Both the position numbers and the translations under genes were made by a program. The notes below the pieces were generated by a model. The model had not been told where the DNA came from. It searched no databases and saw nothing but the letters and a program-made list of their open reading frames with translations. A stretch of DNA of 64,000 nucleotides, taken from positions 62,001-126,000 of the forward strand of contig CAZDXQ010000003.1 of assembly GCA_964509545.1 (NCBI GenBank), written 5' to 3'. Below, piece after piece: positions 8,120 to 17,235 of this stretch. Position 1 is the first letter of the stretch, and each line of letters opens with the position of its first letter. The DNA is from JADJWR01 sp964509545 (GTDB taxonomy: Bacteria; Pseudomonadota; Gammaproteobacteria; Burkholderiales; Burkholderiaceae_F).

Positions 8120-9112
8120 TCAATCGGCAAAGTGATCGAAGCCGCGCCCGGGCAGAGCCAGCGGGCTGCCGCCCTCGTCGCACACGCGCAGCCCCCCGCC
8201 GGCCTCGATGCGGCCGATGCGCGTCACCGCCACGGCGGCCGCCTGCCCGGCCGCCTCGACCTCGGCGCGCCGCGACGGCGCGGCAGTGAACAGCAGTTCG
8301 TAGTCATCACCGCCGGCGAGCGCGAACTGCTGCTGCATCGGCTCCGGCAGCGAACGCAGCGACGCGCTGCGCGGAACCTGCGGCCAATCGACGCGTGCCC
8401 CCACCTGCGAGCGTTCGAGGATATGGCCCAGATCGCCGAGCAGGCCATCGGAGACATCGATCGCGGCACTGGCAATGCCGCGCAGCGCCACGCCAAGCGC
8501 GATGCGCGGCTGCGGCCGGTCCATCCTGGCGACAAACACCGCGGCATCGGCCGCCGGCAGCCCCGGCAGTTCGCCGCCGCGGAAAGCCAGCGCCGCACGC
8601 GCGTCGCCCAATGTGCCCGAGACCCAAAGCTCATCGCCGGCGCGGGCGCCGGCGCGCGTTCGCGCGTGCTGCGGCGGCAGATCGCCGAACGCTGTGATGC
8701 AGATCGTCAGCGGCCCGTCGACGGCTGCACCGCTGCCGAGCCGCGGCACCCGGGTGGTGTCGCCGCCAATCAGCGCGCAGGCATGAGCGTCGGCCAGCGC
8801 GAAAAGGCCGCGACAGAAGGCGGCCAGCCAGAGTTCATCGGCACGCGGCAGGGCCAGCGCGAGCTGGAAGGCACGCGGCGTGGCCCCGGCCGCGGCGAGA
8901 TCGGAAAGGTTGACCGCCAGCGCCTTGTGGCCGAGCGCCTCGGCATCGGCACCGGGCAGGAAGTGACGGCCTTCGAGCAGCATGTCGGTGGTCACCGCCA
9001 GCAGATGCCCGCCGCACTCCAGCAGCGCGCAATCGTCGCCAACACCCTGTCGAACACCGCCGACCGGCGCCGCCCGGGCGAAATAGCGATCGATCAGCTC
9101 GAATTCGTTCAA
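8120..9112 (-). CDS. thiL: Thiamine-monophosphate kinase
   Basis: ThiL phosphorylates thiamine monophosphate to thiamine diphosphate, the cofactor of the enzyme at 4166. The product is 330 residues with the PurM-like fold. The start is a TTG at 9112 (NEFELIDRYFARA), with no in-frame ATG or GTG upstream. Conserved blocks are QGVGDDCALL, AVTTDMLLEGRHF, LAVNLSDLAAAGATP, IDVSDGLLGDLGHI and LAGGDDYELLFTA. The gene is downstream of nusB and closely linked to pgpA. Confidence 0.95.
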   Translation of the reverse strand: MNEFELIDRYFARAAPVGGVRQGVGDDCALLECGGHLLAVTTDMLLEGRHFLPGADAEALGHKALAVNLSDLAAAGATPRAFQLALALPRADELWLAAFCRGLFALADAHACALIGGDTTRVPRLGSGAAVDGPLTICITAFGDLPPQHARTRAGARAGDELWVSGTLGDARAALAFRGGELPGLPAADAAVFVARMDRPQPRIALGVALRGIASAAIDVSDGLLGDLGHILERSQVGARVDWPQVPRSASLRSLPEPMQQQFALAGGDDYELLFTAAPSRRAEVEAAGQAAAVAVTRIGRIEAGGGLRVCDEGGSPLALPGRGFDHFAD

Positions 9113-9205
9113 TGCGGGCGCCCGCCACGCCTGCCCGCGCGACCGGGGCGACGCCTGGGCAGCGGCCGGGCGGCATCCCCGCTGAGGCAGACATCCATCA
9201 CCGCC

Positions 9206-9706
9206 TCAACGGCCGCCGGTTTCCTGCGGCCGCAGCTGCGCGGCGACCTTGTCGAGCACGCCATTGACGTACTTGAAACCCTCGGTGCCGCCGAAGCTCT
9301 TGGCCAGTTCCACGGCTTCGTTGATCACGACGCGATACGGGATCTCGGGCCGCTGCTGCAGTTCATAGGTGCCGATCAGCAGAATGCCGTGCTCGACCGG
9401 CGACAGCTGCTCGGGCCGACGGTCGATGAAGGCGACGAACTGCGCACGCAGCGCCTCGGCGCCTTCGATCGCGCCATGCAGCACCTCACGCAGATGCGAC
9501 CGGTCGGCCCGCTCGAAGCCTTCGGTTTCCATCAGGTGGCCCTCGATTGCCGCCAGATCCTGCCCGCCCACAAGCCACTCATAGATGCCCTGCAACGCCA
9601 GCTCACGGGCGCGGCGGCGCGCGCTGCGCCCGCCGTGGCGCGGGCGAGTGTCCTGGGCCGGCGACGCTGCCGCCACTTCAGTCCTCGGCGGCGGCGTCCT
9701 CGCCAT
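9206..9706 (-). CDS. nusB: Transcription antitermination factor NusB
   Basis: NusB binds BoxA RNA with S10 (NusE) and promotes antitermination of rRNA transcription. The 166-residue product has a longer-than-usual basic N-terminal tail (about 25 residues) before RRRARELALQGIYEWL. The family ending VVINEAVELAKSFGGTEGFKYVNGVLDKVA is present. The ATG lies 29 bases inside the 3' end of ribH, so the two are translationally linked. The ribH-nusB pairing is widespread. Confidence 0.96.
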   Translation of the reverse strand: MARTPPPRTEVAAASPAQDTRPRHGGRSARRRARELALQGIYEWLVGGQDLAAIEGHLMETEGFERADRSHLREVLHGAIEGAEALRAQFVAFIDRRPEQLSPVEHGILLIGTYELQQRPEIPYRVVINEAVELAKSFGGTEGFKYVNGVLDKVAAQLRPQETGGR

Positions 9707-10166
9707 CCTCGGCGAGGGCCCACATCAGGTTGCCCATCTCGACGGCGACACGGGCCGCGTCGCGGCCCTTTTCGCCAACGCGGAGGCGCGCCTGTTCCTC
9801 GTCGTCGGTGGTCAGGATGCCGTTGACCACCGGCACGCCGGCATCGAGCGCGACTCGGGTCAGGCCCGCGGCCGACTCGTTGGCGACGACCTCGAAGTGA
9901 TAGGTGTCGCCGCGGATCACGCAGCCGAGCGCGATCAGCGCGTCGAAGTCGCCGGCTGCGGCCAGCCGGGCCAGCGTCAGTGGCACTTCGAGCGCGCCCG
10001 GCACGGTGACGCGCGTGATGTCGTCCTCGTCGACGCCGAGTTCGAGCAGCTCGGCGATGCAGGCCTGCGCCAGCGCCTGGCCGGCCCACTCATTAAAGCG
10101 CGACTGCACGATGCCGACGCGCAGCCCGGCGCCGTCCAGATCGGGGGTCAGATCGTCGATGGCCAT
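9678..10166 (-). CDS. ribH: 6,7-dimethyl-8-ribityllumazine synthase
   Basis: RibH condenses 5-amino-6-ribitylaminouracil with 3,4-dihydroxy-2-butanone 4-phosphate in riboflavin synthesis. The 162-residue product starts at ATG 10166 behind a clear GAGGAG. Diagnostic blocks are VGIVQSRFNEW, VPGALEVPLTLARL and ALGCVIRGDTYHFEVVANE, followed by the helix GLTRVALDAGVPVVNGILTT. The acidic tail (AEDGEDAAAED) overlaps the start of nusB. The gene is 204 bases downstream of ribBA. Confidence 0.97.
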   Translation of the reverse strand: MAIDDLTPDLDGAGLRVGIVQSRFNEWAGQALAQACIAELLELGVDEDDITRVTVPGALEVPLTLARLAAAGDFDALIALGCVIRGDTYHFEVVANESAAGLTRVALDAGVPVVNGILTTDDEEQARLRVGEKGRDAARVAVEMGNLMWALAEDGEDAAAED

Positions 10167-10370
10167 GTTGTCTCCTCGCAGCGAGTGTACGCGCGGGCAG
10201 TGCCGCGCAGCCGCCTTGCCAAGCGACCGCGAGTTCCTCGGCGGCGGCCGCGCACGGCCCAGGCGGGTTCTGCGGCCCGCGCCCACCGACGCGCCGGTCG
10301 TGCGCGGACGGCCGATTGCCGGCGGCGAGGATTCCGTCAGCGATGCCGGCGTGCTGCCGGCAACAGCCAC

Positions 10371-11513
10371 TCAGCCTTCGACGAAGCCCGTGGTGTGCAG
10401 GCCAAAGCCGGCCATCGACGGCATCTTGCGCGGCCGGGCGAGCAGCTTCATCCGGACCACGTTCAGGTCGCGCAGGATCTGCGCGCCGACCCCGTAGGTG
10501 CGCAGGTCCATGCGCGCGGCGCGCTGCTCCACCGCGCGCCCCTGTTCCATGCGCGCCAGGGTCGCGAACTGGGCGAGCAGGCTGTCGGCCGATTCGCCGC
10601 AGTTCAGCAGCACCGCCACGCCGCTGCCGGCGGCGGCGATCGCCTGCAGCGCGCGCGGCAGCGGCCAGGAGTGCGTGCTGATGTCAGCATCGAGCGCATC
10701 GAGCACCGACAGCGGTTCGTGCACGCGCACCAGCACCTCGCGCTCCGGGCTGATCGGTCCGCGAACCAGCGCCAGGTGCGCGCTGCGCCCGGGCAGGTCG
10801 CGGTAGGCGATCAGTTCGAAGGGACCGGCGGTGGTGTTGATGTGCCGGCTGCCGACGCGCTCGATCAGCGACTCGTTGGCCGCCCGGTAATGGATCAGAT
10901 CGGCGATGGTGCCGATCCTCAGCCCGTGCTGCTGCGCGAATGGAATCAGGTCCGGCAGCCGCGCCATGCTGCCATCGTCGTTCATGATCTCGCAGATGAC
11001 TGCCGCCGGCGTCAGCCCTGCAAGCTGTGTCAGGTCGCATCCGGCCTCGGTATGGCCGGCGCGCATCAGCACGCCGCCCGGCTGCGCAACGACCGGAAAC
11101 ACGTGGCCGGGCTGCACGATGTCGGCCGGCCGCGCGTTCGGCCGCGTCGCCACCCAGATGGTGTGCGCGCGGTCGGCGGCGGAAATTCCCGTGCTCACGC
11201 CGCTGGCCGCTTCGATCGACACGGTGAAGTTGGTGCCGTGCACGGTACCGTTGGCCGAGGCCATCGGCGGCAGCGCCAGTTGCCGCGCATGCGCATCAGT
11301 CAGCGTCAGGCAGACGAGGCCGCGCGCGTGCTTGGCCATGAAGTTGATCTTCTCCGGCGTGACGAAGTCGGCGGCGAAGACGAGATCGCCTTCGTTTTCG
11401 CGGTCCTCGTCGTCGACCAGCACGACCAGGTGGCCCTTGCGGATCTCATCGACGATTTCCTCCACCGAGGCAATCGGCGACGGGGTAGCAGTGGACGGCA
11501 CGGCGGAAAGCAT
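10371..11513 (-). CDS. ribBA: 3,4-dihydroxy-2-butanone-4-phosphate synthase with degenerate GTP cyclohydrolase II-like domain
   Basis: The first ~210 residues are a complete RibB domain that makes dihydroxybutanone phosphate from ribulose 5-phosphate: VDDEDRENEGDLVFAAD, the MAKHARGLVC block and the HTEAGCDLTQLAG motif. The C-terminal ~170 residues follow the outline of GTP cyclohydrolase II (AHLALVRGPI...VLVRVHEPLSVLDAL, ending RTYGVGAQILRDLNV). The zinc-binding Cys cluster (normally CLTGD...RCDCG) is absent. The second domain is therefore probably not a cyclohydrolase, and a separate RibA would be needed elsewhere in the genome. The symbol denotes architecture, not both activities. Confidence 0.9.
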   Translation of the reverse strand: MLSAVPSTATPSPIASVEEIVDEIRKGHLVVLVDDEDRENEGDLVFAADFVTPEKINFMAKHARGLVCLTLTDAHARQLALPPMASANGTVHGTNFTVSIEAASGVSTGISAADRAHTIWVATRPNARPADIVQPGHVFPVVAQPGGVLMRAGHTEAGCDLTQLAGLTPAAVICEIMNDDGSMARLPDLIPFAQQHGLRIGTIADLIHYRAANESLIERVGSRHINTTAGPFELIAYRDLPGRSAHLALVRGPISPEREVLVRVHEPLSVLDALDADISTHSWPLPRALQAIAAAGSGVAVLLNCGESADSLLAQFATLARMEQGRAVEQRAARMDLRTYGVGAQILRDLNVVRMKLLARPRKMPSMAGFGLHTTGFVEG

Positions 11514-11600
11514 AGCGAGCCTCTACGAGCCCGGAGACAGGCGGATTCTACGGTCGCCGTCGCGGCGAAAGACCCGCGCGTCGATGCTGCGAATTGCGTC

Positions 11601-12719
11601 TCAGCGCTGACCGAACGACGTCGCGCCGAAGATCTGCCCGGCGTCCCTTGGCAACGCGCGCCAGTACTGGCGCGGCCCGTGCACGGTGCCGCCGAGCGCC
11701 GCGGCCGCATGCCATGGCCAGCGCGGGTCATACAGCATCGCGCGGCCGAGCGCCACCATGTCGGCCCGGCCCGAGGCGACGATCGCTTCGGCCTGCCGCG
11801 CCTCGGTGATCAGTCCGACGGCGATCGTCGTCGTCCCCGTCGCCTCGCGCACGGCCTGTGCATACGGCACCTGGTAACCGGGGCCGATGGCGATCTTCTG
11901 CCGCGGCGAGACGCCGCCGCTGGAGACGTCGATCCAGTCGCAGCCGCGCGACTGCAGCTGTCGCGCCAGTTCGAGCGTCTGCTCCGGCGTCCAGCTGGCC
12001 TCGTCGTCGAGCCAGTCGGTGGCCGACACCCGCACACCCACCGGGCGGTCCGCCGGGAAGGCGGTGCGCACGGCATCGAAGACCTCGAGCGGGAAACGCA
12101 TGCGGCCGGCCAGCGTTCCGCCGTACTCATCGCTGCGCCGGTTGGCCACCGGCGACAGGAACTGGTGCAGCAGATAGCCGTGCGCCATGTGGATCTCGAG
12201 CGCATCGAAGTCGAGCCGTGCCGCGCGGCGCGCCGCCGCGGCAAAAGCTTCGCGCAGCCGCCCCAGGTCCGCCCCTGTCAGCGCCCGTGGCGGCGCTTCG
12301 TCCGGACCGTGCGGCAGCGGCGACGGCGCCTCGGCCAGCCAGCCGCCCTGCTCGACCGGGATCAGCTTGCCGCCTTCCCACGGCGGCCGGCTCGATGCTT
12401 TGCGCCCGGCATGCGCCAATTGCAGGGCGAGCTTGATCGGCGAGGTGCTGCGGACCAGGCGGATCACCGGCGCCAGCGCCGCCTCGCAGGTGTCATCCCA
12501 CAGTCCAAGACAGCCCGGCGTGATGCGTGCCTCGCGCGTCACGGCCGTGGCTTCGAGACACAGCAGCGCCGCGCCGGAGCCGGCCAGCGAAAGCAGATGC
12601 GCGTAGTGCCACGCGGTGGCGCAGCCTTCGACGGCCGAGTACTGGCACATCGGCGACACCATGATGCGGTTGGCGAGCTGCAGATCACGAAGGCGCAGCG
12701 GTTGGAACAGGGCGGACAT
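11601..12719 (-). CDS. NADH:flavin oxidoreductase of the old yellow enzyme family (YqjM/NamA-like)
   Basis: A 372-residue FMN-dependent ene-reductase with a TIM-barrel fold. The N-terminal RIMVSPMCQYSA carries the redox-tuning cysteine of the YqjM class. HAGRK and HMAHGYLLHQFLSP give flavin and substrate contacts. GVRVSATDWL and DWIDVSSGG continue the barrel. The likely role is reduction of activated alkenes or electrophiles, and the physiological substrate is unknown. It lies inside the riboflavin gene run, directly downstream of the CPBP protease gene. Confidence 0.9.
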   Translation of the reverse strand: MSALFQPLRLRDLQLANRIMVSPMCQYSAVEGCATAWHYAHLLSLAGSGAALLCLEATAVTREARITPGCLGLWDDTCEAALAPVIRLVRSTSPIKLALQLAHAGRKASSRPPWEGGKLIPVEQGGWLAEAPSPLPHGPDEAPPRALTGADLGRLREAFAAAARRAARLDFDALEIHMAHGYLLHQFLSPVANRRSDEYGGTLAGRMRFPLEVFDAVRTAFPADRPVGVRVSATDWLDDEASWTPEQTLELARQLQSRGCDWIDVSSGGVSPRQKIAIGPGYQVPYAQAVREATGTTTIAVGLITEARQAEAIVASGRADMVALGRAMLYDPRWPWHAAAALGGTVHGPRQYWRALPRDAGQIFGATSFGQR

Positions 12720-12728
12720 GGGGTTCGC

Positions 12729-13418
12729 TTACAGATGCGCCGCCAGCACGGCGAGATTCCACAGATTGTGCGCGACGACCGGCGGCAGGATGCTGCCGGT
12801 GCTCATGCGCAGCCAAAGGTACAGCAGCGCCGCCGGCAGCACCGAGATCAGCGTGCCCAGCGAGATGCCATGCAGGCCGACGAAGGCCAGCGTCAACAGC
12901 AGGGCGCCCACGCTCACCGGTGCGCCGGCGATCAGGCATGCAGCCGGCGCGGCGCGCTCGGCGGCGGCCAGCAGCACGCCGCGGAACGCCAACTCCTCGA
13001 CCAGTCCCGGCATCGTCGCTAGAAACAGCCAGGTTTCGGCGCGCACATCGTTCAACGCGCCGCCAGCCGCCTTGCTGATCGCGTAACTGCAGGCCAGCGC
13101 AACGACCGTGGCGAGGATCGCGGCGCGCAGCCGGATCGGCCGCCGCAACCCGAGGTCGGCGACCGAAAGCCCCAGCCGGCGCACGAGCACTGCGCCGAGC
13201 AGCGCGGTGCCGGTCAGCGCCAGCAGGTAGCCGCTCCAGTTCCAGTTCCTGCCGATGAACGGCGCGCCCGGAACAAGCTGCGGCGCGCTGTGCAGGCCGA
13301 CATAGCCGGCCAGCCCGGCCAGGGTCAGCCAAGCCCATGCGCGGTGCGTCCGGTCAGTCCAGGCGTGGATCAGCAGCGCCGTGGCGACGGCGAGAGCAAG
13401 CGCTGCCGCACCGCCCAC
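12729..13418 (-). CDS. CPBP-family intramembrane metalloprotease
   Basis: A 229-residue membrane protein with about seven hydrophobic helices. It carries the type-II CAAX-protease/Abi signature: EELAFR (glutamate pair plus arginine), then FVGLHG with the zinc histidine, and HNLWN at the third motif. Such proteins cleave prenylated or other peptides in the membrane, and some give bacteriocin self-immunity. The bacterial substrate is unknown. It lies 3 bases after ribE and 9 bases before the old yellow enzyme gene, so all three are probably co-transcribed. Confidence 0.85.
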   Translation of the reverse strand: MGGAAALALAVATALLIHAWTDRTHRAWAWLTLAGLAGYVGLHSAPQLVPGAPFIGRNWNWSGYLLALTGTALLGAVLVRRLGLSVADLGLRRPIRLRAAILATVVALACSYAISKAAGGALNDVRAETWLFLATMPGLVEELAFRGVLLAAAERAAPAACLIAGAPVSVGALLLTLAFVGLHGISLGTLISVLPAALLYLWLRMSTGSILPPVVAHNLWNLAVLAAHL

Positions 13419-13421
13419 CGC

Positions 13422-14045
13422 TCACCGCGGCAGCGCCGCCGGCAGCATGCGCTCCAGATAGCGCGCGATCAGGTCGACCTCGAGGTTGACCCGGTCGCCG
13501 GGCTTCAGACTTCGCAACGTGGTCACCTCGATGGTGTGCGGAATCAGGTTGATCGACAGGCGGCAGCAGGCCGGCCCTCGGTCCGGCCCGATATCCTCGA
13601 CCCGGTTGATGGTCAGCGACACCCCGTTGACCGCCACCGAGCCCTTGTAGGCGAAGAAGCGCGCCAGCTCGACCGGCGCGTCGATCTCGAACAGCCAGCT
13701 CTCGCCGTGCTGCGCCATCGTGTGCACGATGCCGGTGCCGTCGACGTGGCCGCTGACCAGATGCCCGTCGAGCCGGTCGCCGAAGCGCATTGCCTTTTCG
13801 AGATTGACCTCGCCCATCGCGTCGAGGCCGGCGGTCTTCGACAGCGACTCGGCCGAGACGTCGATCGAGAAACTGCCTTGCGTCTTCGCCGTCACCGTCA
13901 TGCAGGCGCCGTTGACGGCGATCGAATCGCCGATGCGCAGGTCCTCCAGCCCCAGGGCCGGCGCCTCGATCCTCAGGCGACGGCCGAATCCGAGCGGCTC
14001 GACCGCACTGATCCGGCCCGTGGTCTGCACGATCCCGGTGAACAT
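13422..14045 (-). CDS. ribE: Riboflavin synthase, alpha subunit
   Basis: RibE dismutates two lumazines to riboflavin. The 207-residue product has two tandem lumazine-binding barrels: MFTGIVQTTGRI...VNGACMTV and SGHVDGTG...VNGVSLTINRV. It has the usual length. Its ATG overlaps the ribD stop as ATGA, so translation is coupled to ribD. Confidence 0.96.
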   Translation of the reverse strand: MFTGIVQTTGRISAVEPLGFGRRLRIEAPALGLEDLRIGDSIAVNGACMTVTAKTQGSFSIDVSAESLSKTAGLDAMGEVNLEKAMRFGDRLDGHLVSGHVDGTGIVHTMAQHGESWLFEIDAPVELARFFAYKGSVAVNGVSLTINRVEDIGPDRGPACCRLSINLIPHTIEVTTLRSLKPGDRVNLEVDLIARYLERMLPAALPR

Positions 14046-15142
14046 CAGCTCAACCCCCAGCGCGCCAGAATGCGCACGTCTTCACCGACCTGCGTGACCT
14101 CGCGGAACTGCAGCCGCTGTGCCTGCGCCAGGTCGGCGAGCGCCGGCAGGTGCACCATGCCCGGCGCCTCGCCGATCAGCATCGGCGCCAGATAGACGAG
14201 CAGCTCGTCGACGCAGCCCTCGCGCACCAGCGAGCCGTTCAGCTTGAAGCCGGCCTCGACGTGCACCTCGTTGATGCCCCGCCGCGCCAGTTCCCTCATC
14301 AGCGCCGGCAGGTCGACCTTGCCCCTGCTGTTCGGCAGCACGACGATTTCGGCGCCGGCGGCGCGCAGCGGCGCTGCCCGTGTCGGATCGTCGACGGCGC
14401 AGGCGACCAGCAGCGGGCCGCCGGCAAAGATTCGCGCCTGCGGATCGACCTCGAGGCGGCTGTCGACCAGAACCTTCAATGGCTGCCGCAGGGTCTGCAC
14501 CAGGCGCACGGTCATCTGCGGGTTGTCGGCGGCGACCGTGCCGATGCCGGTGAGGATCGCGCAGGCCCGTGCGCGCCAGGCATGCCCGTCGGCCCGTGCC
14601 GCCTCCGACGTAATCCACTGCGACACCCCGCTGGCGAGCGCGGTGCGCCCGTCCAGGCTGGCCGCGATCTTCAGCCGCACCCACGGCCGCTGGCGGTTCA
14701 TGCGCGAGAAAAAACCGATGTTCATCTCGGTCGCCTCGGCGGCGAGCAGGCCGCAGCGCACGTCGATGCCGCCGGCGCGCAGCGCCTCCAGCCCGCGGCC
14801 CGCGACCTGCGGATTCGGATCCTCGACGGCCGCGACGACGCGCGCCAGGCGAGCCTCGATCAATGCGGTCACGCACGGCGGCGTGCGGCCGAAGTGCGAG
14901 CACGGCTCGAGCGAGATGTAGGCGGTGGCGCCGTGCAGGTCGTGTCCATTGCGCCGCGCATCGAGCAGCGCCTCGATCTCGGCGTGGTTGAAGCCGGGCG
15001 GCTGGGTGTAGCCCTCGCCGAGGATGCGCCCGTCGCGGGCGATCACGCAGCCGACGCGCGGGTTCGGCGTGGCGTGATACATCGCGCGCGCCGCCAGTTC
15101 CAGCGCGCGCTGCATCAGGTCATGATCCTGCGCCGAGTACAC
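14045..15142 (-). CDS. ribD: Bifunctional diaminohydroxyphosphoribosylaminopyrimidine deaminase / 5-amino-6-(5-phosphoribosylamino)uracil reductase
   Basis: RibD performs the second and third steps of riboflavin synthesis. I chose the GTG at 15142 (VYSAQDHDLMQRAL), giving 365 residues. An ATG nine codons further in is the alternative. The N-terminal deaminase domain has HAEIEALL and EPCSHFGRTPPC as zinc ligands. The C-terminal reductase domain has KIAASLDGRTALASG, SQWITSEAAR and EAGFKLNGSLVREGCVDELL. It lies downstream of nrdR and overlaps ribE by ATGA. Confidence 0.94.
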   Translation of the reverse strand: MYSAQDHDLMQRALELAARAMYHATPNPRVGCVIARDGRILGEGYTQPPGFNHAEIEALLDARRNGHDLHGATAYISLEPCSHFGRTPPCVTALIEARLARVVAAVEDPNPQVAGRGLEALRAGGIDVRCGLLAAEATEMNIGFFSRMNRQRPWVRLKIAASLDGRTALASGVSQWITSEAARADGHAWRARACAILTGIGTVAADNPQMTVRLVQTLRQPLKVLVDSRLEVDPQARIFAGGPLLVACAVDDPTRAAPLRAAGAEIVVLPNSRGKVDLPALMRELARRGINEVHVEAGFKLNGSLVREGCVDELLVYLAPMLIGEAPGMVHLPALADLAQAQRLQFREVTQVGEDVRILARWGLS

Positions 15143-15268
15143 GGCGGCGGATTCTACGCGGCGGTGGCTGCCATCCCGCCGCGCGGACGAGGTCTTCGTG
15201 CTTCGCCCGGACGACAGGGCACGAGCGCCGGGCGCACACACGCGCTGCGCCGGCAACTCGGGCCGCCG

Positions 15269-15736
15269 TCAGCCGCGGCGGCGGCGTGCGGGACGGACCT
15301 CCTTGACCACCTCGGCGAACTCGTCGACGTCCTCGAAGCTGCGGTAGACCGAGGCAAAGCGGATGTACGCGACCTTGTCGAGGCGCTTGAGTTCGCGCAT
15401 CACGAGTTCGCCGAGCTTCTCGCTCTTGACCTCGCGCTGGGCCGAGCTGATGAGCTTCTCTTCGATGCGGCTGATCGCCTCGTCGACCGCCTCGCGCGGC
15501 ACCGGCCGCTTGCGCAGCGCCAGTAGCATCGAGGCGCGCAGCTTGTCGCGGTCGTACTCGGCGCGCGTGCCGCCGCGCTTGATCAGCGTCGGCATGGCCA
15601 GTTCGACCCGCTCGTAGGTCGTGAAGCGCTTGTCGCACCCGATGCAGCGCCGGCGGCGGCGGATCGCCGCGCCCTCGTCCGATGCCCGCGAGTCGATGAC
15701 CTGCGTGTCGGCGTGGTGGCAGAAGGGGCACTTCAT
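15269..15736 (-). CDS. nrdR: Transcriptional repressor NrdR
   Basis: NrdR represses ribonucleotide reductase genes in response to ATP/dATP. The 155-residue product has the N-terminal zinc ribbon (CPFC at 3-6 and CIGC near 31-34), the RRRRRCIGCDKRFTTYE DNA-binding loop, and an ATP-cone domain (IKRGG...DRDKLRASMLLALRKRPV). The C-terminal tail is Arg-rich. The gene follows glyA and precedes ribD on the same strand, a conserved betaproteobacterial order. Confidence 0.97.
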   Translation of the reverse strand: MKCPFCHHADTQVIDSRASDEGAAIRRRRRCIGCDKRFTTYERVELAMPTLIKRGGTRAEYDRDKLRASMLLALRKRPVPREAVDEAISRIEEKLISSAQREVKSEKLGELVMRELKRLDKVAYIRFASVYRSFEDVDEFAEVVKEVRPARRRRG

Positions 15737-15848
15737 ACCGCGTCCGCAGCGCGTTTACGCGTCGCTGCGCGACGCACGTTCACGCGCTGCGGGCAAGTCG
15801 GCGCGCCGCCCTTCAGGCGGCCGGGCAGGCGGCGCGAGGGTCGAAGCG

Positions 15849-15867
15849 CGGATCGCGCCGCGATCCG
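15849..15867. repeat. Perfect short hairpin downstream of glyA
   Basis: An 8-bp perfect inverted repeat (CGGATCGC / GCGATCCG) with a 3-base loop lies between glyA and nrdR. There is no T-run on either strand, so it is at best a weak pause or RNA-stability hairpin. Confidence 0.4.
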
Positions 15868-15901
15868 TGCAAACTGCGCAAGCACGGCGACCGGGATCAC
15901 A

Positions 15902-17161
15902 TTACGCGTAAACGGGGAACTTCGCGGTCAGCGTGCCGACTTCGGCGCGGACGCGATCGACCGTGGCGGCGTCGTTCGGCGCCTCGAGGACGTCGGCGAT
16001 CAGGTTGGCGGTGATCTCGGCCTCGAGTTCGCGGAAGCCGCGCGTGGTCATCGCCGGCGTGCCGATGCGAATGCCGCTGGTGACCATCGGCTTCTCAGGA
16101 TCCTTTGGAATCGCGTTCTTGTTCACCGTGATGTGCGCCTGGCCGAGCACGGCTTCGGCCATCTTGCCGGTGATGCCCTTGGGACGCAGGTCGACCAGCA
16201 TCAGGTGGCTCTGCGTGCCGCCGGAGACGATGCGCAGGCCGCGCCGCGACAGCGTCTCGGCCATCACGCGCGCATTGGCCAGCACCTGCTGCTGGTAGGC
16301 CTTGAATTCCGGCGCCAGGGCTTCCTTGAACGCGACCGCCTTGGCGGCGATCACGTGCATCAGCGGCCCGCCCTGCAGGCCCGGAAACACGGCGCTGTTG
16401 ATCGCGCGCTCGTGCTGCGGCTTCATCAGGATCAGGCCGCCGCGCGGGCCGCGCAGCGTCTTGTGCGTGGTCGAGGTGATCACGTCGGCATGGGGCACCG
16501 GGCTCGGATAGACGCCGGCGGCGATCAGGCCGGCATAGTGCGCCATGTCGACCATGAACAGCGCGTCGACGTCGCGGGCGATCTGCGCCACGCGCCTGAA
16601 GTCGATGTGCAGGCTGTAGGCGGAGGCGCCGGCGATGATCAGTTTCGGCCGGTGCGTGTGCGCCAGGTGATCCATCGCGTCGTAGTCGATTTCCTCGCTT
16701 GCGTTCAGTCCGTAGCTGACCACCTTGAACCACTTGCCGCTGATGTTCAGCGGCATGCCGTGCGTCAGGTGCCCGCCTTCGGCCAGGCTCATGCCCATGA
16801 TCGTGTCGCCGGGGTTCAGCAGCGCCAGGAACACGGCTTCATTGGCCTGCGCGCCGGCGTGCGGCTGCACGTTGGCGGCGATCTCGATATTCGGCAGGCC
16901 GAACAGCTTCTTCACCCGGTCGATCGCCAGGGTCTCGGCAACGTCGACGTGCTCGCAGCCGCCGTAGTAGCGCTTGCCCGGATAACCCTCGGCGTACTTG
17001 TTCGTCATCTGCCCGCCCTGGGCGGCCATCACCGCCGGGCTGGCGTAGTTCTCCGAGGCGATCAGCTCGATGTGCTCTTCCTGGCGCCGGTTCTCGGCCT
17101 GCATCGCCGCCCACACTTCAGGGTCGACCGCTTCGATGGTGTGCGTGGATCGTTTGAACAT
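15902..17161 (-). CDS. glyA: Serine hydroxymethyltransferase
   Basis: GlyA interconverts serine and glycine with tetrahydrofolate and is the main source of one-carbon units. The ATG at 17161 has AGGAG at the right distance and gives 419 residues, the family length. Conserved blocks are ELIASENYASPAVM, TNKYAEGYPGKRYYGGC, the PLP-lysine motif STTHKTLRGPRGG, and SGIRIGTPAMTTRG. The 5' region contains a strong branched hairpin. nrdR and the rib genes follow on the same strand. Confidence 0.98.
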   Translation of the reverse strand: MFKRSTHTIEAVDPEVWAAMQAENRRQEEHIELIASENYASPAVMAAQGGQMTNKYAEGYPGKRYYGGCEHVDVAETLAIDRVKKLFGLPNIEIAANVQPHAGAQANEAVFLALLNPGDTIMGMSLAEGGHLTHGMPLNISGKWFKVVSYGLNASEEIDYDAMDHLAHTHRPKLIIAGASAYSLHIDFRRVAQIARDVDALFMVDMAHYAGLIAAGVYPSPVPHADVITSTTHKTLRGPRGGLILMKPQHERAINSAVFPGLQGGPLMHVIAAKAVAFKEALAPEFKAYQQQVLANARVMAETLSRRGLRIVSGGTQSHLMLVDLRPKGITGKMAEAVLGQAHITVNKNAIPKDPEKPMVTSGIRIGTPAMTTRGFRELEAEITANLIADVLEAPNDAATVDRVRAEVGTLTAKFPVYA

Positions 17162-17235
17162 GAAAGCTCCTGGCAGCAAGTGCGATCAGGGACGGTCACT
17201 TGCCATCGGTGCCCAGGCGAACGGCGCAATGCGGG

